This document shows positions 32,939 through 44,538 of a stretch of DNA of 64,000 nucleotides, piece by piece (positions within the stretch are counted from its first letter, which is position 1; each line of letters opens with the position of its first letter). Origin of the DNA: Anaspis maculata (Eukaryota; Arthropoda; Insecta; Coleoptera; Scraptiidae); assembly GCA_949128115.1 (NCBI GenBank), contig OX421965.1:55546012-55610011 (forward strand), in the 5' to 3' direction. Under the pieces are notes generated by a model. It saw nothing but the letters and a program-made list of their open reading frames with translations. It was not told the DNA's origin and did not search any database. The translations under genes were made by a program, and so were the position numbers.

Positions 32939-33132
32939 TTCGTGACGCCTATTAAAAATTTTAGGTTAAAATGACAATGCCAATACTTTATAAATCATGT
33001 CATCTACACCATTGTGCCAACCCTTGAAAACCAAAACCCAACGTCAACATAATCTCATGGCGGCGCCCGCTTGGCGTCATTTCCCCCTCTGTTATCATCT
33101 GTCCAGCTATATTACAGGTTCGTGGCTATATA

Positions 33133-33381
33133 GTATAAATTAGATTACAAAAAGAACAAAAATAAAGTATAATAAATCTTGAACAAAAAAAAAACAACAA
33201 AAAGCAAGAAGGCACCAACCTCGGTACCAACTATACCTGATACTATTTATAGGTAGGTATATTGCACAAGCGCACTTCTTTAGGTAGGTAGGTAGGTATA
33301 TCACTGAGGTAGTGAGTAGGTACATACTATACCTAATTCACAAAATAGACTAGGTAGGTCTTAACTTATCTTATAACTTAA
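33133..33381. other. microsatellite-rich spacer (TAGG/CCTA)n
   Basis: Runs of TAGGTAGGTAGGTAGGTA occur at about 33280-33300, with other TAGGTAGG units around. No gene is present. Confidence 0.7.
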
Positions 33382-34017
33382 CTAAGATAACTTTTGTTGC
33401 CAGATTGGCGCATACAGCATCTCTCTAGTCGGCTTAAAATAAACAACCCCCCCATTAGATTCTAAACCATCCTTTGAGGCCAGAATTGACCGTAGCGTAT
33501 TTGTACTTGATAAGTTTCGTTTGTCAGTCTTAACATTAAAGAGATCACTGAACACGCGCTCTACTGAGGCGTTCAAAAAAGAAAGAATCAGTAGTAATGA
33601 AATTACCTTATTTACATTAAGAAATCTCTCCATACCGGCAGCATTTTTAAAATTGAAAATGTTTCTCCAAAACTGATCGATATCACTGACATCAACAGTC
33701 GAAAAGTCTATAAGAGCGAGCTCTTTCCACTCATCATCGAGTTTTTGGTCACTTTCGATTACTTCTTTTAAAGCCGGAAATCTATTTACTACCCCTGCTA
33801 GCGACCTAATTTGATATGTTTGAACAACTGAAGGCTCAATTACTCTCAAGATATCATAGATCAGATCTTCGAAGCGAAAGCGTTGTTTAATTTCATAAAT
33901 CAATTCAATGTAGAATTTTGAAATGGAATTGTAGAACTTTTGAATATCTTCATTTTTTGCAGTCCCTTTTACTAAACTGAGACTTTGAGTTGCTTGAGCA
34001 CCCAAATAAATGTGATT
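33382..34017 (-). pseudogene. hAT transposase C-terminal half
   Basis: An open frame of about 207 codons has YIELIYEIKQRFRFED and then IDQFWRNIFNFKNAAGMERF, leading to FLNASVERVFSDLFNVKTDK and TNTLRSILASKDGL. This is the hATC region with the S-ERVFS catalytic Glu segment. It is distinct from the intact copy at 30.2-32.5 kb. The N-terminal half is missing, and the foldback element begins about 55 bases upstream, so the gene was probably cut by that insertion or earlier. Confidence 0.88.
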
Positions 34018-34071
34018 CTGATCAACAAATCACTACACTGCGCTATATGACATCATGCACGGTCCCCATAT

Positions 34072-35599
34072 ACAGGGTGTTTTAAAAGTAAGTACCTTGC
34101 TATTGTTACGATATTTCGCGTACGGGTTCGAATATAATTGAGACGATCGATTTAAAACACACACTGTTTATTTCTGCGTACTACAACCAGTAACTACACG
34201 CCAACAATTATCTACTTGAAATTATATCGCAGGTACTTCGCTTGTTATCGCTCTCTATCCAATCCAATACTGCCGCGAGCTCCCGGCTGACGCCTTATAT
34301 AAGGCCCCCAAGTAGCGTTCCCGAGCCTTCCCGAGTTTTCTGTCTACTTCCAGCAAATTCCATGGTGGCTCGGCATATGCGGTTTCTAGATCATTCCTGA
34401 ATAATCGTACACTTTACCCGTATAATTCTGCCAGGTTATGGACGGCGCCTCCGCCAAATTGGACAGATGTGCCCTGATCAGGCATTCGGTCTCCATTGAG
34501 TTTCACATACACGAACGCTCTGGAATGCACCAAATCGCTCCAGACTTCTACACTGCGATCTAATGGATGGAAGAATCCAGAAAAGTCGAGTGTTTACCAA
34601 TATGTACGGGATCGCCGCTCGTTACACTATATATCTTCGGATTCAGCTTTCAAAAATATGAATTTTGCGATAAGGATGAATTCAAGAGCTCAAGAGGTGC
34701 CCCCTAAGAAAGTTACGGCCCCTCAAAGTTTAAAAATATTTTTTTACTGTTACTTTTGAATGGTTCAACCAAATTTTATCAAATTTTAATCAAAGTTCAC
34801 TGAAATAAGTCTTTGTCGAAGAATAACAACGCGTTTCATCAAACATTTTTAGGTGCAAAGATAATAGAGGGTACCTTCCCCTTTTATCACCTATTTTTAA
34901 TTCCCCTAGTTATTTTGCAAAATGGCCGCAATTTTTGAATTCTACCTTCAATTCAGGTAAAAAAGTTACCCTTGCAAATTTTTGAACGCAACTTCGAAAA
35001 ACATTTGGATAACACCACTTTCAAAAAAATTAAAACCCGAGAAAACTTCTTGTTTTCCAGAAAAAATGGTGGTTCATCAATTTAAGACAGCTGGAAAACC
35101 TATTGCAGTGGAGGAATCATACTTTCCTCGGATTTTAATTTTTAGGCTCTTGAAAGCATGGTGTTTTCAAGATGTTTTTCGAAGTTTCAACCACAAAGGT
35201 CTCAAAAATGAAGCCTCTAATCAAATATTTGCAGAAGTAACTTTTTCACTTGAATTGAACATAGAATACAAAACTTGGGGCTACATATTTCCAAAAATAA
35301 TCAGGGGGCTGAAAAATGGGGGTAAAAGGGGACCGTACGTTCCATTATCTTTGCACCTGAAAATGTTTGATGAAACGCGTTCTTATTTTTCGACAGAGAC
35401 TTACTTCAAAAACATTTGATTGAAATTTGATCAAAATCTGTGGAGCAGTTCAAAAGTTTCGGTAAAAAAACCTTTTTAAAATTGAACTTTGAGGGGCCGT
35501 AACTGAGGAGGCACCTCTTGTAATTTATTCTTATCGAGAATTTCATATTTTTGAAAGCTGAATACGTATAGCGAGGGACTCACTTTTGAAACACCCTGT
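34072..35599. mobile_element. foldback element with long inverted arms, ACAGGGTGTTT ends
   Basis: It starts ACAGGGTGTTTTAAAAGTAA and ends TTACTTTTAAAACACCCTGT-like (ACTTTTGAAACACCCTGT). The arms extend inward for roughly 400 bases once the nested LTR is removed. Both share CAAGAGGTGCC, ACGGCCCCTCAAAG, GTTTGATGAAACGCG-like and GAAATAAGTCT blocks in opposite orientation. There is no coding capacity. The same end motif recurs at 59.9-62.0 kb, so it is a local family. Confidence 0.82.
34104..34626 (-). mobile_element. gypsy-type solo LTR with 4-bp target duplication
   Basis: On the minus strand it starts TGTAACGAGCGGCGATCC and ends CGAAATATCGTAACA, so it has TG...CA ends with matching termini. 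CTAT flanks it at 34100-34103 and 34627-34630. It has a promoter-like TTATATAAGG and, about 150 bases further, an AATAAA signal (GAAATAAACAGTG) before the end, the U3-R-U5 order of an LTR. It interrupts the left arm of the foldback element; the uninterrupted arm sequence is recovered on removal. A solo LTR arises by recombination between the two LTRs. Confidence 0.88.
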
Positions 35600-38394
35600 T
35601 TAAGCAGCTCAATCCAGATGAAGACATTTTACTTGGCTTTCTGGAAGAGAGCTTGCTTTAGCCAATTCTTCATTGTATTAGCTCTCCTTAGTTCGTCAAT
35701 TCGTCATGTGTACCAGGAGACGAACTGAGAGCCGTATGTTCAAGCCACCAGTTTCCAGGCTATGAACGTATGGTCTACGAAAAACTTATAGCATTTTGTT
35801 TCTTGTCGACTAGTTCAGCCTTTGCTCACGAAAAACAGGCGACTGCCCTCAAAACTGTACCCTTGGAAGGCTGAGAAGTCTCTGCCTCATACGTGAGACA
35901 TCGCAGAAAAGGGCGTCTAGGACGTTCATCTACGACGTCTTCGTCATTGCTATAACAAAAATATTTACAGTGTATCGTGGATGCTTTCTCATTTATGGCG
36001 TGTACTGTCCTCGAAGAAATGTCCAATTTTTATAGACAGATAATTTAACAATTTGAACCGATAACAAAAAATATTCTTCATCATACATCTGCTTCCCCAT
36101 ATTGCCCTTGGCTTACTAATAAGTAACTGAATACACAAAAGAAAAAAGATTTAGGTATCTACTCAAGCTGTTTGTGTACCACACTTACCGTTCCAGAAAA
36201 AGAGATATGTGCAATGAGGCTATCAAAGGTAAGAGACAGGTCAAATTGAGGTCTTTATACAGGTGTCCTGAAAATACACCGACAACGTTCTAGCCCTGTC
36301 GGAAATTCCAGATATAATCATATAAAAAAAATCATAGAATTCTATATGTTTTCTATATGTTCTGTATTCGGTTTTTTAAACAGTATTTTGCAAATAGAAA
36401 ACATATAGTATCTTATTTGCAAAAACCACTAGGAAATAGCCTGTTGAACATAGTGTTGTTGTAGCTTTTTTTTTGCATTCTACTAGCGGCAAAAAAATGT
36501 AAAAAATCTGTTGTGGGGCGACACAAAACTTTCCCGGCGGTATCCAGGGACGTCAGTAATGATTTTGATCTAAGCGTCCCTTCGGGAAAGTGGGACTTGA
36601 TGGAGAAGTTGATTGGAGACGTTCCAGTGAGTTGAGCGTTCAGCGAGCATCCTGCATCCATTGTCGGGCCGACAGATCAAAGTGACAGGCTCTTAGGTTT
36701 TCACGGTGATGAAATATTTTGAAAGGTAGAACTAGGAAGCTAACTGTTGTGATATCTCTAGAATGCAATGCTAGTTCCTTATTAAAATTTTTGTTCCTAC
36801 TTTAGACATGATGATGAAATTACACAAACTTGACTGAGAACTTTCTGCATCTGTGTGTCAAATTTCAACTCTATATCTTCAATTTCAAGCTTGGGCAGAC
36901 AAGCCCAGACCCAATGTGCCATCTGAGGGCTTCCAAACTAAATCATCTACCCAAAGTCTAATTAGGTCATTCCAGGCTGAACTTATGCTTTCGTACCTGA
37001 TTTCGATTTAATCCTATAAAAATAATATCAATATCAATATTTTATATCAACAATTTGGTAGTTATCGTGGCAGAACCGTTTAATTTGCGCGATCGCATTA
37101 TGAAGTAGTTAACTGTTAACTAGAGGTAGTTAACTGTTGTGATATCTCAAGAATGCAATGCTAGTTCCACACAAGGAGGTTTACGCAGTCCCAACAACAC
37201 TTGAAGACACAATTAATCGGGGCGCACTGTTGCCTTTAATGATGCAACCTAAATTATTGTTTGAAAAATAACCGGTGAAAATCAGTCGCGGATTGAAAAC
37301 CTGGGGCAGAGTTCTAATTATTTGCAATTCAGGGCCCCCAAGTGGTGATCTTAGAAATGAGACTTCGAGCCCATCAAGAAGTTAGGTCCGAGCCACACCT
37401 GAAGGCACGATAGTTCCGAAAACTAAAAAAAAGGGGGGCTCAGTGGGGCTTCAAGAGACACCCGTAGACACCAGGAGCCTAAAGGGCCTCAACGAACCCA
37501 AGAAGACACAAGGCCGCAGTTTTGGCCTGAAACGGCAAAATCTGATAGACACATATGGGGGCCCCATCAGGGCCTTGAACGGCAGACACCATGGGGATGG
37601 GGCCCTGGTACCGAATCAAATAAGGGAACTGCACTCATTACAGTTTGTACATATACGTCAATGGAATAGGCATACTGAAGTTGCTAAAGCTACAGAAAAC
37701 ACAAGGGGATTTACGGAGCCCCAAACAACACAAAGGATCGGTTCGCACTGTTGCCTCAAATGATGCAAGAAGATACAACAGAAAACACCGAGAACCTGCC
37801 GAGAACAGCGTTCATGTTGTCACTTTGACATTGATACGATTCCTAACAAAACCGTAGTTACCTACCGGTTTGGTTGCTATGTTGCTAAGAAAATTAAATA
37901 GGCCAAAAATCAAGGAACAGGCAAGCGAGACTGGAATCGGCTAGGAAAATTTTTAAAAATCCGTAGCGCTTGTCCGGAAAACGGTGGGAAACTCCAATTT
38001 CAGCATTAGTTTGATTCTTTGGTAATGTTGCTTCCTGCCGAATTTGGTCCACATCTGTCGTATAGATTTTGAATAATTAAATGGCAAAGTTTCGGACTTT
38101 GGCATTTTTTATAATTTGACAGGTAACAGGTAGGAAAATACTTTTAACTGTTCTGAATACAGTTCTTCAAGGGCTTTCAAATGACATATCGCAAGTCAAG
38201 TTCCGTGAAATGTAGCTTCTGTCATTTGCTGATAGTGACACTTTTGTTTGACAGATGACAGTCAAAAACTAATCCGGCCATTCCAGGGCAAAACCATGTC
38301 TGCATATCAAGTTTTAAATCGATCGGATAAACGGTTCGGCAGTTATCGTGGAAGATCACATACACACACACACACACACACACACATACACACC
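35600..38394. other. no gene recognised; eroded repeats and a (CA)n tract
   Basis: A block TAACTGTTGTGATATCTC then AGAATGCAATGCTAGTTCC occurs at about 36738 and again at 37131. Two related patches (about 37440-37570 and 37690-37800) share GGGGCC...CACAAGG text. A (CA)n microsatellite occupies 38360-38390, next to the inserted element. ORFs at 36413-36661 and 37443-37763 show no domain. Confidence 0.45.
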
Positions 38395-38996
38395 TATATG
38401 CCGATCAGCTTTTAAATTCAGCACTAGAACGGTAATTTTTGCACGCCAAGTTGGCAATTTTGCGATATTTGGGGATGCTCAAATTTGTAATGTTGGATCA
38501 ATATTTCCCCAGATGACCTTGAATTCGTATTGTCAATTGAGTACACCGCTGTTGCAAGATTGTATATGAACGCTCAAGACGTCTTGATTTTGGTAGACTT
38601 TCTCCAGTTTAAATGGGCGACTGGTGAACAGTTTTTTTGAATAAAATAGTGAATCATAATATACCATCATATTATATACTAGGTTGAGAAAACTGTTCAA
38701 ATGTATGGTCAGAAATGAAGGCCTAGTGTCTAAAACCTAGAACGGCTCGGCACTCTGTCACTTACCTGCCATTCTGACAAGATAACAGTCATAACAGCCA
38801 AGGCAACACTGTAGCGGAATATGATGCAAGGAGACGCCAGAATTGGCATTTCATGTCAAAATTTCCTAACCTCACTGGACTTCGCCACAAAAAGCCCGTT
38901 TTCACGAAACTTGGTCCGTCAGCGTCCGTTACACCCTAGGGAACATGGCCAACCGCGTTTTAATTTCTGCTGAATTTAAAACGTGATCGGCATATA
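38395..38996. mobile_element. non-autonomous TA-flanked element, copy 2 (602 bp)
   Basis: This is the sister of 11921-12513, with the same ends (TATATGCCGATC and GATCGGCATATA) and the same body. A 9-base tandem insertion (GTCATAACA region near 38790) explains most of the length difference. It sits just after a (CA)n tract. The flanks (CGTGGAAGATCACATAC and CAGACAGACATCATTCTGG) look like one older repeat that it interrupted. Confidence 0.87.
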
Positions 38997-39650
38997 CAGA
39001 CAGACATCATTCTGGAAATGGTCTTAATCGACTTGGGGGACCTCAAAATGGATATATCCGGTGAAATCTCAAAACTTTTTTTCTGCACCATTACAATACT
39101 TTCCCTCCATGTTGGTGGGGCCGGGAAAGTAATACTAAAAAAAAGGCGTTACAAGCAGTATTCACAACAAGGCGAAAGTAAGGCATGAAGGACTACTTTG
39201 TGGCGTTGGGAAAAAACATCTACACACAAACACAGAATGTATTCTAATTTCTAACCTCCGACGTGTAAGATGACACTCTCCCCATCAGAGGATTCAATGC
39301 GATATTTTTTTTGTCGATGTTTCCTGCGTCAAGCTTCATGATGTCTGCAAGTTTCACAATTGCATAGTCATTGTAGTCTTGAAAAACATAGGCTGCCATT
39401 TCTTTTCTCTTCTTCTTTTCTGTACTTATTCTTTTTTGCGTCGATTATTGAAAATGTAACATGCAGGACAATAACACTAACCTGTGAAATGTGGAATCGT
39501 GGAGTTCTTGTTAGGTCTTCCGAAGGGTCTTTCTACATAGAGCACTACACCAGCACCGAGCAGAAACATGAACAGTAAACACAGAAACATGAACAGTAAA
39601 CACAGAAACAGACGCCGCGGGCCAGAGAACAGACAGCCAGACGCCGCTGT
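38997..39650. other. no gene; older repeat and a short tandem repeat
   Basis: At 39558-39610 a 21-base unit (AAACATGAACAGTAAACACAG) is repeated about 2.5 times, at the downstream edge of the hAT remnant. The DNA from 38997 to 39150 resembles the 3' part of the repeat broken by the element at 38395. Confidence 0.5.
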
Positions 39651-40240
39651 GGCTGAGTCAGAGAAATGGTCAGAGTCACTGGCACTGCATTATCGGCAGT
39701 TCCCGGGAAATTTTCCGAAAAAAAACTGACCAGTAACAGTATCATCGGTGTCACCATTGAAATGGTTGGATTGGTTTCGGAACTCATCACAGTTGTTGTA
39801 AGGTGAAAGGGCTGCCAAACCACCTTCAATTTTTCTAGTAACTTCCATAGTTGCTCGCTCAAATCTGATGATGTTCGGAGATGTCGCGAAGTAACATTGT
39901 TGTCGTATAATATTCCCATGATGGCATCTTTTTGTTCAACCAGCCTTTCAATCATTAGATATGTAGAATTCCACCGAGTCTAAACTGACTGAATCAGCTT
40001 ATGATTCGATGCTACGGAAGAGTGTTTAAAGTGACCAACAATTGCACTGCAGGTACTCAATGGTGCTTTTAAGTTATCCAGCTCAAGCCTTTTGTAAGGG
40101 AGAGCTGCAACGTGTGTGCGAAGCAAGGTACTTGGTTCTGTACTTCTTGGGACTCCTTGACTGCCTTGACCACATTCGCAGCGTTGTCATGAACTACGCT
40201 TTCTAGGAACTCAACCTGAATGCTCGTGAAATACTTTGTT
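39650..40240 (-). pseudogene. hAT transposase middle fragment
   Basis: Right to left there is FLESVVHDNAANVVKAV and then CFAHTLQLSLTKGLSW, the region around the second catalytic Asp and the conserved C..H...L segment. Stops follow, and then IERLVEQKDAIMGILYD, LSEQLWKLLEKLKVVWQPF and TTTVMSSETNPTISMVTPMI. Stops at about 40070 and 40000 and a frame change disable it. This lineage differs from the hAT copies at 30-34 kb. Confidence 0.82.
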
Positions 40241-40690
40241 GTTGAGAAAAGGGTCGAATATATTTTATTTTACGGGAAAGATATCCGCGATGTTTTAATT
40301 AGCCCAGGTATGATTAGCATATATACTGCTAGCCGCTGCGTTTTCAGCTGATAAGAGTCTACAAATCACATGTCGGAGGCTATATCTCTTTGTAGAAGGG
40401 TTATTGAGGCCTCCATCATCTACCTGGTGACTTTAGGGTCTCTGGAAACAATGTATTCAAAAGCTCACTACTATTTGCGGAATATTAACTCGGTTCAACA
40501 ATACCTTTGGCCTTTGGCTGTTATCGAAATACAAAAAACAAGCTCAATCAAGTTTATGAACAAAACCATATCTTTCACCCCGTTGAAACAACAATTATTA
40601 TTTGAGTACATGGAAGATAACTTGCTTTGGTGCAGTCTGCCACTAGTTGATGATACACAATAATTATCAACAGTTGGTTTAGCACTATTG
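40241..40690. other. no gene recognised
   Basis: A 97-codon plus-strand ORF at 40370-40663 has no recognisable domain. The Jockey endonuclease fragment breaks off at about 40690-40790. Confidence 0.4.
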
Positions 40691-41074
40691 TTAATTTATT
40701 ATGGACGAAAACAAATTGGGAGCCTCTCGCACATCCGACCCTCGTTCACCAGTTCCGCTACTCAACTCCCCCGGTTTCGAGTCGGGTTTGTTGTACAGAT
40801 CGACGATATTTATATTGTTTATGTTGATGCATATTGTCTCTGCTTGGTGGATATTTGTTTTGATGTAGATTAGCTGGCCGCCGCCTCTTCCGCGTGGTTT
40901 GTTTATGGCTTTATAGCCAGTGATTTTGGGCGGATTTCTGCTGTTCAGTCTTGATTCTTGTATTAGTATTACGTCGGCGTGAAGCTCTTCGGCTAGTATT
41001 GTTAATTCGTTTGATTTGTTTATTATGAAATTTGCATTCCATGATATGATGTTGAGTAGCTTTTTTGGAGCCAT
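40691..41074 (-). pseudogene. Jockey-like ORF2 N-terminus (APE endonuclease), truncated
   Basis: It starts at ATG 41074 (MAPKKLLNIISWNANFI), then ELHADVILIQESRL, GYKAINKPRGRGGGQLIYIK and ICININNINIVDLYN. This is the first third of an APE-type endonuclease as in Jockey elements. Homology stops about 80 residues in, and the last 40 codons are unrelated. The end of ORF1 lies just upstream on the minus strand and is separated from the rest of ORF1 by the Harbinger element at 41146-44535. Confidence 0.82.
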
Positions 41075-41343
41075 TAGTCATATTTTTTTGCTATTTCATG
41101 AATGATTTGAATTTTTTGTATGCTGTCAGTGCAGTGCATCAGTAAGGGATTTTTCGCGACATAAGTCACATACACGAGTATGTTATCCTAATGTATGTCC
41201 CCACCACCACACCAAACTTCTTAATGTTAGCCGTAGCGCCGCTTTCGCGAAAACATGAAATGTATCTCCGAGGTGTATGAGAAATGTCATCTGCACAGAT
41301 GTCACGTCACCTCATCTGTCATCTGTAACGGTCTGCAACTAGA

Positions 41344-42641
41344 ATGGAGGTCGGTGTGCTTTTCTACGTTTTGGAAGATTTCTTTTTTGGAAGTGAAAAT
41401 GTGTGTATTGAAAATCGAAATAGAAGAGCCCTTCACGCTGCTTTAGCCTCAAAGACCCGAAATACGTTCTATGGACCGAAATTGTTTGTTGACGACAACT
41501 AAGATTGGTTAAATAAGTATAATGAAGCGCTCTTCTATCGCTTATTTCGAATGAAGAAGGCTACATTTGATCGGCTACTGTTGGAATTAATTCAAAATGA
41601 TGTTCACGAGTTGATAAGGAAAAAGTACAGGGGTGGCAATTACCCGATCCAACCTGAAAAATCCCTTTTAATATTTTTATGGTACATGGCTCAACAGGAT
41701 ACCTTACAGTCTATTGGACACAGTTTCCAAGTTACTGCTAGTACAGTAATGAAAATAGTGAACGTTTTCCTATACATACTTCTTAACATAAAGAAAAAAT
41801 ACATATTTTGGCCGCAAACACTTGAGGAATTTGAAGCTGTTTCAAGTGGTTTCGATAAATATCCAGGTAACCACCTAAGTACTGAGTACACCATGGTAAA
41901 ATAATGAAAATGTCTTTTACTTTACAGGGACCTTGGGTGCAATCGACGGGAGTCATATTGAAATTAAAGTTCCTGCTGAGCAACACGACAGCTATGTGGA
42001 CCGTTACCTAGGCCACTCCATAAACCTCATGGGGATTTGTACTGCACAAAAAATATTTTCGTATATCTTTGTTGGATCAGCCCACGATTCTCGGGTAAGC
42101 ACTCAGCAGTAAAAACGATTAAAAATATACATAGGTATACTGTTGTATGAAAATATTTTTTTTGTGTTCACAGGTGTTTAGTTATTCAAGTTTTGCTAGG
42201 AACATAGAAGCATTTGGATCAGAGTTCTATTTTCCTACCCCAGATCACCATCTCATCGGCGATAGTGCTTTTCCTCTGAAGACGTGGTAAATGACACCAT
42301 ATCGACGCCACGAAAATATGACAAGAATTGAAAAGAATCACAATTACCTGTTGAGTTCTGACAGAGTTGCCATTGAGAACATATTTGGAATAGTTAAAAG
42401 AAGATGGAGACGGATCATTTTTGTCAATACATATTCTGTATCGAAAGCAGTTGAAATTTCCACTGCAGCATGCATCTTGCATAATTTTTGCTACATGCTT
42501 GATGATGTTTGGGAAGAACCTTACTTGGTAGTGAGGTATCTCAATCATGTTAATGACAGAGAAAATAATTTGGAGCAGAATAGGAGGGCTCAGCAGAAAA
42601 GAAATCGTATTGCGAGAAACTTACTTGTCAATAATGATTAG
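41344..42641 (+). pseudogene. Harbinger transposase (HARBI1-like), two nonsense codons
   Basis: Exons are 41344-41866, 41928-42094 and 42174-42641. The introns of 61 and 79 bases have GTAACC...TTACAG and GTAAGC...TCACAG borders, and phases match. The joined frame is 386 codons, normal for the family, but has TAA at 41500-41502 (codon 53) and 42288-42290. The second sits where the family has a residue between KTW and MTPYR. Features are a helix-turn-helix region (FLWYMAQQDTLQSIGHSF, TASTVMKIV), the first catalytic Asp in GAIDGSHIEI, the second in HLIGDSAFPL, and the Glu in VAIENIFGIVKRRWR. Everything else is intact, so inactivation was recent. It would cut and paste the element with help from the Myb-like partner. 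Confidence 0.93.
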
Positions 42642-42921
42642 TGAATAAAAAATCGTAGCAAAACACGTTTATTATTATTATTTTATAAGCTTCAGTCTTG
42701 GTTCTCAAAATTATTACCGAATCAGGGGCTGAAGCCGCAAACACAAAAAAATATCGGCAAAAAGTACCCAGCATAAAACAAAAACATTCTTATACAATAA
42801 TAAAACTAGGTAAGTATGAACATTAAAAACTCATTATTAACATTAAGCTTCTTAATAGTAAAAAAAAATCTATAATAATTAACAAATCTAAAATAATTAA
42901 CAGTCATCCAATTAATACAAA

Positions 42922-44176
42922 TTATTTAGATTTCTGGTTGTCAATAAATTCTCTGAACAAATTTAGCATTTCACTCCTCTGAGTGTTTTGCACTTCCATA
43001 AGTTGTTGAGATTTGCGGCGATCTTCGCGATCAAGCTCAAACTGGCGTTTCAATTCATCTAACATAATTTCTGATCCACTCTTTGGCCGGGCACTTTTCT
43101 TTTCTTTTGAAAATCTCGACGTGATTGCTTCTTTTGATGATCCTGTTTTCAAAGATGGCAATGGTTCATCATCTTCCTCACGAACTGCAAAATCTGAACT
43201 CCCGCTTGAGCTTGGTCCTGGTTCACCAGCTTCAAAGCTATCTGAGTCTTGCAGAAACTTTGGATGGCTTTTGTCTTTTCCTCCTGAAAGTCAGCATAAT
43301 AAGAAACAATTGTGGACTCTCTCATTTCACTCAAAATATCAAAACAATTGTAGAGTGGATGTAAATAACGTACGTTTGGCACTTCGAGGTGGTGATTTAC
43401 ATTCACTCTAAAATTATGGACATCAACAGGTACCTATACGTATAGGTATCTACACCTACCTATTATGGAATGAAGTTCGTCAAAAAACGGGGGAGGATCT
43501 TTCTTTTCCTTTCCAGTCGAATTCATGTGTTTAATATGTTGTAGGTATTTGGCTTCCATGTTTATAAATTTTTGCTTTAATTTTCCACCTGGTCCCTCCT
43601 TTGAATTAGCACAGATGTCAAATCCCGCCTGTTTCATTTCTTTTGCGATTTCATTCCACAGTTGAATCTTAAACGTTTTTCTGTCTCTGAATTTGTGATC
43701 AAGTTTTTGCCGCAACTCTAAGAACAGTGCAGTTGCTTCTTTATCAGCAGGTGTCGGTCGTCCTTTTGAGAACCATACTTGCGTCAAATCATTTGCAGCA
43801 CATATTAGCCCTGTGGGCTGCTGGTGGGGTTGGGGGTGGCAGAGGGGCCGGGTGGCGGCAGCCAAAGTACTCTGAGTAGTATCTTCTTTGTCTTCGTCAT
43901 TGGAATGGTCATTGCTCTCGGACCATAATATTGCTGGATATACTTTTTCAATATAGCTCTCAGCTAACTGTTGGTCTGCAATAATTTAACAATGGATAAT
44001 TACGGGGCTGCCTTGCGATATGTTTATTTAAGGTATTTTCACTTACCATTTAATAAAGTATTTGCCGTTTGCAGATCAACCGTTAGTCGAAAATCCTGCC
44101 CTTTGTAATTAATCGAGATTAATACCATTCCTTCAAACACTTCCCCGCTCATTGCCTCAGCCTCATCAACATCCAT
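42922..44176 (-). CDS. Harbinger Myb/SANT-like accessory protein, 335 aa, three exons
   Basis: Exons are 44047-44176, 43460-43975 and 42922-43283. The donors are GTAAGT and GTAGGT, the acceptors ATTGCAG and CTTTCAG, and the phases match. The frame is open from ATG to stop with no defect. The N-terminus is acidic (MDVDEAEAMSGEVFEGM). The middle has a trihelix/Myb-like domain (WFSKGRPTPADKEATALFLE, LDHKFRDRKTFKIQLWNEIA, EMKQAGFD, then a PPPFFDELHSIIG end). The C-terminus is charged and helical (LDELKRQFELDREDRRKSQQ). In Harbinger elements this partner binds the ends and carries the transposase into the nucleus. Its intact state contrasts with the damaged transposase. Confidence 0.92.
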
Positions 44177-44538
44177 TTCGCTTGCCTTGCCACACCAGGG
44201 AAACAGCCACTTCACAAATTTTCACACGACTGGACGAGAGATTCAACGAAGAGAGTCAAGAATTCAACCTCAAAAATCTGGTGTTGAAGAGCTTCTAACC
44301 CCACATTCAGCACATCAACGTTCAGCACTGCCCTCTACCACATTCGTCTCATACACCAAACCAAACGACATACGCTAATCCCGAGCAGAGTATGTGGTGT
44401 ATGTCGTTTGACAGATAACAATGACGTCACACTACTACGTCATTCCACTTCCCCTCTCATACATTTTACGCGAAAACGAAGATAATCACATACACCACAT
44501 ACACGCGTATGAGATTATCTCTCGCGAAAAATCGCTAA

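Larger units (their letters stand above)
28901..33124. mobile_element. P-like element carrying a THAP exon, itself split by a hAT element
   Basis: The left end CACGAACCTGTAATATAGCT and right end AGCTATATTACAGGTTCGTG are a perfect inverted repeat that continues to GGAC. GCTATATA flanks the unit at 28893-28900 and 33125-33132. Removing the nested hAT and one of its duplications leaves about 1.17 kb. An 8-base target, CA-type ends and an internal THAP-domain ORF together fit the P superfamily, whose transposase has an N-terminal THAP domain. No catalytic part is left, so it would be an internally deleted, non-autonomous copy. The P assignment is inference; the ends and duplication are directly visible. 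Confidence 0.72.
41146..44535. mobile_element. PIF/Harbinger transposon, 3.39 kb, TAA target duplication
   Basis: The ends are GGGATTTTTCGCGA and, inverted, TCGCGAAAAATCGC. TAA lies immediately outside both (41143-41145 and 44536-44538), the 3-base target of this superfamily. Subterminal CATACAC/GTGTATG motifs recur near both ends. Inside are two genes in opposite orientation, a DDE transposase (plus) and a Myb/SANT-like protein (minus), the standard Harbinger pair. The element interrupts Jockey ORF1, and joining the flanks restores the KLTDAL region of gag, with one further frame shift. Confidence 0.95.

Noticed and set aside
34100..34630. A gene with promoter at TATATAAGG
   Set aside because: TG...CA ends, the CTAT duplication and AATAAA order identify a solo LTR. 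No ORF follows the TATA box.
38360..38392. Telomere-like or regulatory repeat
   Set aside because: It is a plain (CA)n microsatellite next to the inserted TA element.
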